A program made the translations under genes and the position numbers. This document shows, one piece after another, positions 1 to 11,360 of a DNA stretch of 64,000 nt. This stretch comes from Eublepharis macularius (taxonomy: Eukaryota > Chordata > Lepidosauria > Squamata > Eublepharidae). The stretch lies in contig NC_072794.1 of NCBI RefSeq assembly GCF_028583425.1, positions 29,943,232 to 30,007,231 of the forward strand, written 5' to 3'. The first letter of the stretch is position 1. Every line of letters starts with the position of its first letter. Under the pieces are notes generated by a model. That model was not told the DNA's origin, did no database searches, and worked only from the letters and a program-made list of their open reading frames with translations.

Positions 1-32
1 GCGTAGGAGAAAGGTTAAAGAACAGAGTAGAT

Positions 33-1166
33 GTGCTTTCTTGTTCCGAAGTGTTTCCAATCTCCGGGTATGTTGGAATGTTTCCTCCCTGTAGAGGGAG
101 GAAACCCCCACCAGAATTCCTCCATGGGGAGGAAGAATTGATGGGGTTTTTGAATCATCTCAACAACATCCACCGGAACATACAATTCACAATGGAGAAA
201 GAAATCGAGGGAAAACTCCCATTCCTGGATACCTTGGTCATCCGCAAAGCAAACTTTCAGTTAGGTCACAGGGTCTACAGGAAACCAACTCACACTGATC
301 GGTACTTACACAAAAACTCCAATCACCACCCCCGACAGAAAAGAGGCATAATGAAAACATTAGTGGATCGTGCAAGACGGATATGTGAGCCGCACTTTCT
401 CAATGAGGAAATTAATCATCTAAACCACGCACTTCAGGCAAATGGCTACTCCAGAAACGAAATCCGAAGAGCAATCAAACCCAGGATGAATCAAACAACC
501 AAGGAAAAACAGTCTCCTACAGGAAAAGTGTTTTTGCCATATATCAAAGGAATTACTGATCAGATGGGAAAGCTTATGAAAAAGCATAACCTTCAAGCAG
601 TATTCAGACCCACCCGAAAAATACAACAGATGCTACGATCAGCAAAAGACAGTAGAGACCCCCTCACCTCTGCAGGAGTATACCGTATACCCTGCAGCTG
701 TGGACAAGTTTACATCGGGACCACAAAGCGTAGCATCCAGACAAGAATAAAAGAACATGAAAGACACTGCAGACTTGGACAACCTGAAAAATCAGCAGTG
801 GCTGAACATAGCCTAACCCAAACAGGGCACAGTATCTTATTCCAGGACACCAAAATACTGGACAACACTTCCAACTACTTTGTCAGACTGCACAGGGAAG
901 CCATTGAAATTCACAAGCATAAGCAAAACTTCAACAGGAAAGAAGAAACCTTAAGAATGAACAGAGCATGGTTTCCAGTTCTGAAAAACACCAGGCTAAC
1001 AAAACATTCTATCCCCGACAATAGCCCTGCAGAGAAGATTAGCACATCAAGTACCAATCCATATGCAAAAGAACCTCCTCAGGATACAGTGAAGCCTCCC
1101 GCCATTAGCATTCCACACCCTGGGAAACTCTTACAGGATGACTCAGCTCAACCCCACCCCTCCTGA
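33..1166 (+). CDS. PLE reverse transcriptase C-terminus plus GIY-YIG endonuclease (partial)
   Basis: The 377 codons are open and the frame continues upstream to the window edge; position 33 is a GTG, not a real start. Residues about 25-110 match the thumb-side part of PLE reverse transcriptase. Residues about 215-300 form the GIY-YIG nuclease: GVY, then VYIG about ten residues on, then R and the TRIKEH helix. In PLEs this nuclease makes the target nick that primes reverse transcription. The Ser/Pro/Lys-rich tail after residue 320 is unassigned. The lack of stops suggests a fairly recent copy, although only part of it is seen. Confidence 0.8.
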   Translation: MLSCSEVFPISGYVGMFPPCRGRKPPPEFLHGEEELMGFLNHLNNIHRNIQFTMEKEIEGKLPFLDTLVIRKANFQLGHRVYRKPTHTDRYLHKNSNHHPRQKRGIMKTLVDRARRICEPHFLNEEINHLNHALQANGYSRNEIRRAIKPRMNQTTKEKQSPTGKVFLPYIKGITDQMGKLMKKHNLQAVFRPTRKIQQMLRSAKDSRDPLTSAGVYRIPCSCGQVYIGTTKRSIQTRIKEHERHCRLGQPEKSAVAEHSLTQTGHSILFQDTKILDNTSNYFVRLHREAIEIHKHKQNFNRKEETLRMNRAWFPVLKNTRLTKHSIPDNSPAEKISTSSTNPYAKEPPQDTVKPPAISIPHPGKLLQDDSAQPHPS

Positions 1167-1234
1167 GTAGATACAAATGACCTACATCTTTTCCACACTG
1201 TGACACTGAGAGATCTCTGTCTTTTGGTGCTACA

Positions 1235-1275
1235 CCTCTGAAGATGCCAGCCACAGCTGCTGGCGAAACGTCAGG
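1235..1275 (+). ncRNA. Hammerhead ribozyme core in PLE 3' region
   Basis: CTGAAGA (1238-1244) fits the conserved CUGANGA box. It is followed by a GCCAGC/GCTGGC stem with a 7-base loop, then GAAAC and GTC (1265-1272). CCT just before the core pairs with AGG just after GTC as the base of stem I. Stem III is almost absent, as is known for minimal type I hammerheads of PLEs, which are thought to act as dimers. One extra base (T1245) sits between the CUGANGA box and stem II. Confidence 0.7.
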
Positions 1276-1375
1276 AACTACAATGCCAAGACCACGGCAA
1301 TACAGCCCGGAAAACCTACAACAGCCATCGTTCTCCGGCCGTGAAAGCCTTCGACAATACATAGTATGGTATGGC

Positions 1376-2100
1376 TTTGGATAGGCAATATGAGATCATT
1401 AACTCTCGAAAAAGGCAAACCTTATGAGTTATATCATCCTGCTTTCAGATAATACTGCCAGTCATTGCTGCATCTCAAAATAGTCTAGGAGACTCAAAGT
1501 TATCTCAGAAGTCTCAGTCAACTTGAGAGGAACAATCCTTACTGAAACTACTCCTTTTTAGCTCTCCAGAGAGCCAGCTAAAAAGAAGAAAGCAAATAAA
1601 CAAAGTAACTGCAGACAGAAGTATCTCCTTTTCAAGTACAACATAATTCTCTCTCTCGTTGTCTCACAGCAAACATAAGAAGGGGGTGGGGGTAGAAGAC
1701 ACACTGTAGTGCCAGCCAGGAAAAAGGTGGGGAAATAGCTTCCAATGCTACAAAAAGAAACTTTTCAGCAACTTGAGGAAGCCAAGCAAGAAGTGAGAAG
1801 GAAAACAAAAGGGAAAAGGTGGGAAACTGCCTCCAGAGCTAAGAAAAAAACCCACTTCATAGAGCAAACTGTATCCCAGCAACACCAAGAGAAGAGGCAG
1901 AGTGGAAAACACTAAAATCTTCACAGCTATTCTGCTGTGTCTGGAAAGAAATGGGCAGAAAGTCAGCTTCATGGCTGCAATAAAAGGGAGGAAAGTAGGG
2001 AAATTCTACTGTAACAATGCACAGAGCATACTTGCTGCAGAGGAACAAGTGCAGGGAAAAATACCTCTGCACTAGAACCTACAACTATATAGTCAAGCTT
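1376..2100. other. No gene recognised
   Basis: This AT-rich stretch lies between the PLE piece and the next LINE. I see no conserved coding frame or clear repeat signature. Confidence 0.4.
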
Positions 2101-2435
2101 TTAAGGTTTCCTCAAAATCTGAAAATCCTTTAAAGAGTTATGATGACCTCGTCCAATCCTTAAGGCCACTTTTGGTAGATGCTCGAGAGGGAAAACTGGT
2201 CAAGACCAATTTGTCATCTAAACCTTAGTTTGATCAAAGCTGTATTTGTGCTAAAAATGCTTTAATCTATGCCTATAAGCTAGCACTGAGAGCTGATGAA
2301 AAGACCAGACAGGATGCATATCGTTCTCTTTCATTTTTAAAAAAGAAAGATAAATCACTGGTTGCCCGCTGTAAGAAAGAACATACCAGAAAACTGTGGG
2401 CCAATATAATTGAAGCAGCTACGAGCAAAAACTCA

Positions 2436-3065
2436 GTGGTGTTCTGGAAACTAGTGTCAAACCGCGCCTCCACAGCCGCCTTCCCCTTGGCTTCCTGTAT
2501 CCCCCCAGATAAATGGACTTCTTTTTTCCAAAAAATGTATGATGATCCTATTCAACCCCCTCCTGCCCTAACAATAGAAAATCTGGCCAAATGCCCCCCA
2601 GTTCATGCCGAAGAGGTAAAAGCTTATATTAGCCAGTTAAAGAATGCAAAAGCCCCTAGGCTTGATGGAATATCTCCAGAATTACTAAAAACAAATAAGG
2701 ACTGGTGGGCAACTTTCCTAGCCTCCCTATTTACTTATATTGATGAAACCGGCTACATCCCCAATGATTGGGGAATGGCTATAGTAGTCCCCTTCCATAA
2801 GAATGGAAAGAAGGAGGATACATCCAATTATAGGCCGATCAGCTTACTAGGCATTGTAAGCAAGTTGTCTACAAAACATCTGCTGGAGAAATTTTTAGAC
2901 TGGCTAGAACAGGAGGATATAATTGCTGATGAGCAAGCTGGGTTTAGAGCTGGCAGGTCAACAATAGATCACTGCCTAGTAATGCAACACCTTGTAGAGA
3001 AATACGCTACAGGAGACCAAGCATCACTTTACTGGGCATTTGTTGATTTAAAAGCAGCTTTTTGA
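2436..3065 (+). pseudogene. LINE reverse transcriptase, N-terminal part
   Basis: This 209-codon open segment carries RT motifs 1-3: a KAPRLDGISPELLK block, then NYRPISLL, then QAGFRAGRSTIDHC, ending at FVDLKAAF where motif A begins. A single inserted T at about 3060 ends the frame just before the catalytic Asp context (AAFD). Confidence 0.75.
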
Positions 3066-3286
3066 CAAAGTCTCTAGAAATAGACTTTGGAGGAAACTGC
3101 AGGCCTCCTCTATTGATAGGCGACTGCTGTTCCTTTTTGGGGCTATGTACAACCAAACTGTCCTGAGTAAGGTGCAGCCGAATTGGGCATTTGACTGACC
3201 CCATTCAAACTTACAGGCAGGTGTGCCTTCTAGCCCCCTTTCTGTTTATCTTCTACATCAACAATTTGATGTAGAATGACCCAGGA

Positions 3287-4492
3287 TTGCACCCTCCCAA
3301 ATTAGCAAATAGGCACATTCATGTACTGCTCTATGCAGATGATGCTGTATTACTTTCTAGGACCCCCATAGGGCTGAAACGAGCCCTAAAAGAATTCTCC
3401 CAATTCTGTGATACTGAACACCTTCTAACAAATTACCAAAAAACTAAGATCCTGGCTTTTGATAAAAATCCAAAGATCAGACGATGGGAGCTTCAGGGGC
3501 ATCAGTTAGAACAAGTTACCAGCTTCAAATATTTGGGTGTAGTTTTGCAAGCCTCAGGTACCAAAACAACAAATAGCAACTTCATTGCTGATGTGGGAGA
3601 AAAAACAGCACACGGTATACTGAAATTCTATCGATCACAAGGGGGGCAGTATGTACTGGCTGCACTCAGATTTTTTAAAGCCAAACCATTGGCCCAATTA
3701 GTATACGGATCGTTCTTGGGGCTGCCATCCTCCTCTTTCTCTCAACTTGAGAGAGTGCAGTCCAAATTCCTTAGAGCCCTATTACAAGTGCCCAAATGCA
3801 TGCCTAACTCATGGGTTAGACTGGAAACAGGAATGTTAAGGGTAGAGGCCCAAATCACCATCCTTTCCATTTTCAAATGGCTGTCAGGACCTCTAAACCT
3901 GCAAGGTCTGCTCCTTCTGTTATTCCAAGACAAATTTCAATCTAATTGGCAAAAGGCAACTCTGAAATCCCTGGGAAAATTGGGTCTTTCCCCTCAAAGT
4001 TTGCTAGTCATAGGGTTAGACCGAGCAAAATCACTCATTAAGCATAGAGTAACAGATATTGAAAGACAAACAGATTTACTTAGAGCACCAGGTTTTATTT
4101 CTTCAGATACTACTAAATATATTGCTGCTCCTGCAGCCTATTTTTACTTTCTTGAATCCAGTAACTCCAGAAGGGCATTTACTTTAGCTTGGAGTTCAAC
4201 TCCACCCTCTGCCATTCTGGAAGGAAAGTTTAAAGCTGTCCCTTACTCTCTTAGGCTTTGCTCCTATCCCCTAAGGGAAACTGACTCAATGGAGCACATC
4301 TTCTTTAACTGCCCAAGTCACAGTAAAATTAGAGCGGAAACCATCAGTCCATTAGTAGAAAGATTCCCTGGAAGTTCAAATAAAATCAAACTTGATTATC
4401 TTTTGTCTGATTGGAATCACCAGACAACACATCAAGTAGCAAGATTCTGTGGCCAGGTCTACAAGCAACGTAAATTGCATAAGGCAGACTGA
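3287..4492 (+). pseudogene. LINE reverse transcriptase C-terminal part with YADD motif
   Basis: The 401 codons start within the RT at HIHVLLYADDAVLLS, the catalytic motif C, followed by FKYLGVVL (motif E-like), the thumb and connection region (FLRALLQVP, LETGMLRVEAQI), and a C-terminal Cys-His finger. It belongs to the same LINE copy as the upstream RT segment, separated from it by a decayed stretch. Confidence 0.75.
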
Positions 4493-4854
4493 ATGTATTT
4501 TAACCTTTTAAACAACTAATTTATGATGATCTTATTTTTTTACTCTTGTATTTATTCATCATTCTTCCCCTGTATCCAATCTCAACTGTTTTTAAACTGA
4601 TTTGCAAATGGTTTTATAAGTACTGGTCACAGACTATAATAATAAACATGACTTGACTACCTCTGCACTAAGAATAGCAGAAATACCTGAACCTACTTCA
4701 TGGGGTGAATTATCCTAGCTACCACCAGAAGAAGCTGAGAAATGGAGAAAAGCGGAGGGTGTGGTGTCGGTGTTGAAGAGAATGATAGCACATTGAAAGA
4801 GCTCCATCTCTCCCATGCCTGAAATTTAAAATTTATGTTGGAAGAGTAAAGTAA

Positions 4855-5010
4855 AAATATTTACCCTTCCAACATAAAGATACACTAAGAGATCTGAAAG
4901 GCAGATTCATATTTATTAAAGGCACTATAGAAAACCAAACTTACACATTTGGCTCAATTTATGCCCCAAACCAAGACAGCCTAATGAAATTCTAAAACAA
5001 AGTTCATTAG
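4855..5010 (+). mobile_element. L1 endonuclease fragment
   Basis: A short frame reads GRFIFIKGTIENQTYTFGS and then IYAPNQDS, which matches the middle of the L1-type APE endonuclease (the xxNVYAPN block). Only about 50 codons are recognisable. The piece is isolated and short, so exact ends are unknown. Confidence 0.55.
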
Positions 5011-5582
5011 AATACACATGTATCACTTAGTATAATGTGCTCTAAACCATATTTTCATGACAAACCCAACCCACCCAAGGATTAAAAGTATCCTGCTCAC
5101 TAGTTTGGAGGCAAGTTCTGACGACAACAGGGCCAACAACAAAGATTCTCAGGTCAAACTCCATGGTCAAGTAACAGATTCCAAAATCAAAGACTGTGAC
5201 CCACCAAGGCTCAGGCAGCCAGAACCTAAGAGCTCACCAACAGCCAAATCCAGAATACCACAATTGTGACTAGCTAATCCCATGCTAGCTGCAGCCTTAT
5301 AAAGGGAGTTTCTCCTACAGGTGAGGCTGGGTTCATTAAGCTTCTTTCTCCAAGCTGGCTCATCTCTGCTACTCAGGAGGAGTAGATCAGATCCTGTACT
5401 GGCTCTCCTGACATTTCCTCAGCAGGGGGAAGGCCGTGGGCTGCCAGGTATGCGCTCCTGTGCTTGGTCCATGCCTCTGCCCTTACCTTCAGCCTTCGCT
5501 GCTCCTGGAGTTCTTTGGGAGACAGTGGCAGGTCTGGCAGCAGGCAGGTCCATGCTAAGGCCACCTGGCTTGATGACACTGT
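5011..5582. other. No gene recognised
   Basis: Both strands have short open frames of 70-100 codons near 5320-5630, but none resembles a family I know and the two strands compete. A TATA-like cttataaag is at 5295-5305, without a matching gene. Confidence 0.35.
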
Positions 5583-6115
5583 GGTTGCCAACCCTCCTGG
5601 AGATCCCCACAAATTACAACTGATTGCCAAATGACAGATTTTAACATTCTCCGAGACATGGAGGCTTCTTAGGCTGGCCTATGTGGAATTATACCCCACA
5701 TAGGTACTACCTGACAATTGATGCCAACCCACCTAGAGAACTCCGAGAGTTACAAATGACTTTCAAATGACAAGTTTTAATTATCTCAAACAGAATGGTG
5801 GCTTTGGAGTGTGGCTTCTGTGGAATTATACCCCACTGAGGACCCTCCATATTATGATTGCCGTACCTGGAGATCTTCCATTTCAGCTGAACTCCATATG
5901 TCCTATTTTACCTAAATTGGAGACAATGGTGGTATTGGCAACTGGGGTGTCTGAAGCACCTCTTTACAGTAGTTGCCAACCCGCCTGGAGATCTGTTTCC
6001 GTTACAACTGAACTCCATATGGTGATGTTATCTCTCTTGGAGACAATGGTGTCATTGGAGGTCAGTGCCTGTGGCATTATACCCCTCCGAAGCCCATCTT
6101 ACTGTGCTTCCTAAT
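5583..6115. repeat. Degenerate tandem copies of a hAT-type MITE
   Basis: The phrases gccaaccc-(t/g)cctggagatc and ttacaactga-ctccatatg recur at about 5590, 5730, 5860 and 5980. These are the end and inner part of the squamate MITE seen whole at 26067-26286, repeated in the same direction and much decayed. A leftover of the same unit lies at about 7076-7125. Confidence 0.5.
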
Positions 6116-6119
6116 ATCC

Positions 6120-7075
6120 AGCTGGTATCATCTGGCCCATAATTTAAACCCTATCCTCTGCTGCCAACAGGAACAGCTCCCTGCCCTCCTCTAAGTGACA
6201 GCCCTTCAAATACTTAAAGAGAGCAATCATGTCCCCCATGACATCATGCAATTTGGATGTTATGCCTCTGTTGATAGACCTCAAGACCGCACTCACCTTT
6301 TTTGTCACTTCATCACACTGGCTGCTCATATTTAACTTACGTTCCATCTGAACCCCAAGATCTTGTTCACACACACTGCTAACCGGAAGTGTATCCCCCA
6401 TCCAGTATGTGTGTTCCTCATTTTTGCTACCCAGATGTAGAACTTGGCACTTAACCTTGTTAAATTGCATCTTGTTCACATCCACCCACTTTTCCAATGT
6501 GTTCCGATCTTGTTGAATTCTATCCCTATCTACTGATTTTGTTTGCTGCTTCTCCCAGTTCGATGTCATCTGCAAATTTAATGCATAGCCCCTCCACACC
6601 CTCATCCAGATCATTTATAAAAATATTGAAAAGTACCAGGCCCAAGACCGAGCCCTGTGGCACCCCACTGGGCACCTTCCTCCGTTCAGATGAAATGCAT
6701 TGACATCTACTCTTTGAGTGCGGTTCTCCAACCAGTTCCCTATCCACCTAACTATCCTAGAGTCCAGTCCACAGTCCTCTAGTTTACCCATCAGAACATC
6801 ATGAGGAACCTTGCCAAAAGCTTTACTGAAATCCAGATAAACTACATCAATTCTCACGATCCAGTAAGCCTGTCACTTGATCATAGAAGGAGATGAGGTT
6901 GGTCTAGCAGGACCCATTGAGGACAAATCCATGCTGACTTCCACATATCACTATGTTGTCCATCAGATGCTTGCATACAGACGTGTTTAATATCTGTTCC
7001 AATATAATTTTTTTTGTCACTGCATCACACTGGCTGCTCATATTTAACTTACGTTCCATCTGAACCCCAAGATCA
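6120..7075 (-). mobile_element. CR1 LINE fragment (reverse transcriptase), broken
   Basis: On the minus strand the CR1 RT is easy to follow: VVYLDFSKAFGKVPHDVL (motif A, 6857-6800), [31 protein letters not shown] (motif B), [10 protein letters not shown] (motif C, FADD in place of the usual FADDTKL), then EKWVDVNKMQFNKVKCQVLH. Three frames are needed, so there are at least two frameshifts. The segment at 7010-7074 repeats the text of 6297-6365 almost exactly, so part of the CR1 copy is duplicated. CR1 is the main LINE of sauropsids. Confidence 0.8.
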
Positions 7076-7575
7076 GCTGTAATTCAAGGAGAACTCTAGG
7101 CCCCATCTGGAGGTTGGCAATCTTATCCAGTCTCCCGCTCTTCAAATCAGCTCTGCTGTTCTCCTCTATATGTTTGAAACATCTCTCCATGCAATTACTG
7201 ACGCTTTAGTCAAATCCCTCTCCAAATACCCACACTTTGTGCAGCTTTCTGACCGATGTGTTGCCAAGTTTTGTTCACATTCATCCACTGTTCAATGTTC
7301 ACACACAGTCCCTTTCCATTACTGTTGCATTCACCTTCATTTTGACCCACTGACTGAATTGATCTATGGGGAAGCAATTTCCTTTGTTTGGTTGATTATA
7401 TATATTAACTAGCTTGATGCCCGTGCTTCGCTATGGTATTTAACTACTTAAAATCCAGTTATAATATTTATAGGTAAGTAACGTTTTTGGTTTGGGTGGG
7501 GCGGGTTGAGTTGGTTTTGTAGTATAATAGCATAGTAACTGAGCTTCACAAAAGTGTTTGAATAAAGCGAAGGGT

Positions 7576-10400
7576 GTAGGGGTGTGCAAAGGCACACTGT
7601 TTCGGGATTCTCTGTTTCGGCAACAGCTAAATCCGAAATGGCAAGCCGTTTCGGGTTTAGCAGTTCTGGTATTGTTTCGGGTTGTTTCGGGTTTTTCAAT
7701 GGGAAAATGCCTCCGTCTTCCCGGATGCCTGGGGGAGGCATTTTCCCACCGAATCAAGCCAAAATTGGTGGGGACCTTCCTCTAACTCCTCTCTAACAAC
7801 CCCCTAAGTTTCAGACCGATTGGACTTTGGCGGGCCATGTTATGACCCCCCAAACCAGGTCCCCCTATCCTCACCTAAAAAAGGGAAACGTGAACGTATT
7901 TTTAGCTGGCTGCTGCTAATCTTCTTCATTATTTCCTATGGGGGAAAAAATGAAGAGGCAGGCTTGTCTTGCCAGGGGTGGCATTTTGCATGCAAAATGC
8001 CCCCCAACCCTCAGGGGCCCTTCTCCCACCTTTCCTCCCACCCCCTACCAAGGCTCAGCGTGCTCCCACTTGGGAGGGGGCATTTTATGGCCTCCCCAAG
8101 TAGGTGCTCTTTTCTCCACCAATTCCACCGGGGGGGGCTTGTCTTGCCAGGGGTGGCATTTTGCATGCAAAATGCCCCCCAACCCTCAGGAGCCCTTCTC
8201 CCACCTCTACTGCCACCCCCCACCAAGGATCAGCCAGCTCCCACTTGAGGGGGGCATTTCATGGCCTCCCCAAGTAGGTGCTCTCAGCCCCCAAAGTCCC
8301 CCCCTACAGCCCCACACAAACCCAATTCCCCCCCAGCTGCCACACACAGACCCAAATCCCCACATTAGCCCCTCACAGACCCAAATCCACCCCCAGCAGC
8401 CCTACACCCATAACCCCAGGAACAGGCTGGCCAGCCCTCCCCTTTTGTTCCCTATGCTGGGAACTTCTAAACTCTCTTTCCCAGGGCAATTCCGCACAGC
8501 CCAGGGGTGCCACAATGGTGGGCAAACTTCTGAGTGCCAACTTGTCTCTGGGAAAGAGCACCTGACCTGACACACAGACAACCACCCCCTGACACCCCCA
8601 CCACCTACAGAGGAGGCTGGCCAACCTCCCCATTGTTCCCTATGATGGGAACCAACTGCACAACAAAGAATAAAACACAAACAACACAAAATAAAGTTTT
8701 TTAAAAAATATTTTCTCCCTTTCAAAGTACAAGTAGGCAAAGCATTATGACACATTATACCAGCAGTCCCCCACACAGAAAAATAACACAACTCTCACTT
8801 AACACCAGAGAATCACAAAAGCACAATTCCTGTCAAAAACACTTTATTTCTTTAACTGCTTTAGGTTACACAGTAGGAGGACACAACAGGGCATGATAGC
8901 AGTGTACTACACAAAATAATACAACCCACTTCACCGTTTTTGACAGCAATTGTGTTTGGGTGATTCTCTGATGTGAAGTGAGTTGTGTTATTTTTGTGTA
9001 GTACACTGCTTTCATGCCCCGTTGTGCCTTCCTACTGTGTAACCTAAAGCAGTTAAAGAAATAAAGTGCTTTTGACAGCAATTTTATTGGGGTGATTCTT
9101 TAATGTGAAGTGAGTTGTGTTATTTTTGTGTAAGATACTGCTGCCATGCCCTTTGGTGTGCCCCCCTGCTGTGTAACCTAAAGCTGTTCAAGAAATAAAG
9201 TGTTTTTGACAGGAATTGTGCTTTTGTGATTCTCTGATGTTAAGTGAGTTGTGTTAATTTTTCTGTGTGGGGGACTGCTGGTGTAATGTGTCATAATGCT
9301 TTGCCTACTTGTACTTTGAAAGGGAGAAAATAATTTTTAAAAAACTTTATTTTGTGTTGTTCGTGTTTTATTCTTTGTTGTGCAGTTGGTTCCCATCATA
9401 GGGAACAATGGGGCTGGCTGGCCAGCCATCTCTGTAGGTGGTGGGGGAATTTGAGGGAGGGTGTCTGTGGTTCAGGTGCTCTTTCACAGGGACAAGCTGG
9501 CACTCAGAAGTGTGCCCACCATTGTGACACCCCTGGGCTGTGCAGAATTGCTCAGGGAAAGAGAGTTTAGAAGTTCCCAGCATAGGGAACAAAGGGAGAG
9601 GGCTGGCCTTTGCCAGCCTGTTCCTGGGGTTATGGGTGTGGGGCTGCTGGGGGTGGATTTGGGTCTGTGAGGGGCTAATGTGGGGATTTGGGTCTGTGTG
9701 TGGCAGCTGGGGAGGAATTGGGTTTGTGTGGAGCTGTAGGGGGTGGACTTTGGGGGCTGAGAGCACCTACTTGGGGAGGCCATGAAATGCCCCCCCCAAG
9801 TGGCAGCAGGCTGAGCCTTGGTGGGGAGTGGGAGTAGAGGTGGGAGAAGGGCCCCAGAGGGTTGGGGGGCATTTTGCATGTAAAATGCCACCCCTGGCAA
9901 GACAAGCCTCCCCCAGGTGGAATTGGTGGAGAAAAGAGCACCTACTCATGGCCCCCCCAAGTGGGAGCAGGCTGAGCCTTGGTGGGGGGTGGGAGGAAAG
10001 GTGGGAGAAGGGCCCCTGGCAAGACAAGCCTGCCTCTTCATTTTTTCCCCATAGCAGCAGCAAGCTAAAAATACGTTCACGTTTCCCTTTTTTAGGTGAG
10101 GATAGGGGGTCTGGTTTGGGGGGCCATAACATGGCCCGCCAAAGTCTAATCGGTCTGAAACTTGGGGGGTTGTTAGAGAGGAGTTAGAGGAAGGTTCCCA
10201 CCAATTGTGGCTTGATTCAGTGGGAAAATGCCTCCCCCAGGCGTCCGGGAAGACGGAGGCATTTTCCTATTGAAAAACCCGAAACAACCGGAAACGTTTC
10301 GGAAATCGCTGTTTCGGATTACCCAAAACGTTTTGGGAGAACCTGAAACAGGTTGTTTCGGGGTTTTTCGGGTATCATATACCCGAATTGCACACCCCTA
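7576..10400. mobile_element. hAT-like element folded as a 2.8-kb palindrome
   Basis: The ends are inverted: taggggtgtgca at 7576 and tgcacacccccta-type sequence at 10389-10400. TAGGG/CCCTA ends are usual for hAT elements, but I could not see a clean 8-bp target duplication. Almost the whole element is one long inverted repeat: arms of about 1.2-1.3 kb (about 7576-8930 and 8950-10400) meet near 8940. Examples are gcctccgtcttcccgga at about 7710 and its complement at about 10240. Inside each arm some segments are also tandemly doubled (7957-8097 and 8143-8285). The many open frames here have no protein likeness. Confidence 0.65.
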
Positions 10401-10961
10401 GTGTTGATGCCTAAAACTGATGAAGTGAATTTCGAAATGTAACATTTATTAAAGAGATTTTTAAAAGGAAAAGATTGTAGTGCAAGAAATAAAGTGAAAA
10501 ATATGTACAACCTTATTTTTCTACTGAAGGACCTCTTTATAAACCTCATTGGTGGTTTTCTCCCACTTTGGAGCCCCCACTTTGAGGAGAAGCTTGTGGC
10601 CTTGGAAGTCAGGAGGGTTGAGCATGTTGAGGAACTCCACAGGGAGTCATTGAATGTGTCCTGAGTACTGTTTAGAATGTTGGGATGATGACCAATCAGG
10701 GCCACAAATGACCTCAGGGCACAGCGGCTGAGTTGGCAGTTGGCAGGGGGAGTGGGATGAGCAGCCTGCCAGCCACACAGGGAAGCTGTATTCCTATGGG
10801 AAAACACATTTTACCCCTTTTTACCTCCTTAGGGGCCAAATTTCTTAAAATCCCTTCTTAGTGAGCCTCTACACCACAAAAGGAACGTTCTCCCCAAATT
10901 TCATGCTTTAGGTTCAGGGATTTGGGCTGGGCATTGATGAGTCAGTCAGGACACTTGTCTT

Positions 10962-11188
<227 letters not shown>

Positions 11189-11360
11189 GAAGGACATCTC
11201 TTTTTCATTGTTTGTTGGAGCCTCCAGCCAGGCAACCGGTATTGGCTTGAAGCCATATTTTAAGCCCCAGGCTAACTCCAGACAATGGGGAGGGGGTTTG
11301 AAAACCTGATCTGGGTGCACATAAAGCCCCGAGCCACTGCAGAAAACTCTGCTGTCTGCT

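Larger units (their letters stand above)
1..1375 (+). mobile_element. Penelope-like element (PLE), 3' part with GIY-YIG domain and hammerhead core
   Basis: This is the 3' part of a Penelope-like retroelement, cut by the left window edge. An open frame to 1166 encodes the end of the reverse transcriptase (LPFLDTLVIRK and VYRKPTHTDRYLH are the conserved stretch after the catalytic palm), a basic linker, and a C-terminal GIY-YIG endonuclease (GVYRIPCSCGQVYIGTTKRS, then TRIKEHERH). The frame stays open to the window edge, but the residues before about position 110 do not look like the expected palm with its YVDD-type motif, so that end may be rearranged. The 3' untranslated part holds a hammerhead ribozyme core at 1235-1275. 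The family is clearly different from the complete PLE at 19773-24030. The 3' boundary near 1375 is approximate. Confidence 0.85.
2100..4655 (+). mobile_element. LINE (non-LTR retrotransposon), 5' truncated, broken RT ORF
   Basis: A LINE ORF2 copy can be followed from the linker before the RT (YDDLVQSLRPLL, near 2140) through the RT to the C-terminal Cys/His region. RT landmarks are NYRPISLL, ADEQAGFRAGRS, and the catalytic LLYADDAVLLS near 3315-3350. The C-terminus has a Cys-His pattern (EHIFFNCPSHSKIR) near 4290. The copy is dead: a TAG interrupts the frame near 2228, one extra T shifts the frame at about 3060 (after LKAAF), and the stretch 3100-3290 carries more stops. No endonuclease domain is left. 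The 3' end near 4655 is AT-rich (aataataaacatgacttga). The domain style suggests the I/jockey group, perhaps a Vingi-like clade, but I cannot settle the clade. Confidence 0.75.

Noticed and set aside
5321-5630. Frames of 85-100 codons on both strands near 5320-5630
   Set aside because: Neither strand matches a known family and no supporting signals were found.
7820-10187. Many open frames of 70-210 codons on both strands
   Set aside because: They mirror each other because the region is one palindrome; no protein family is recognised.
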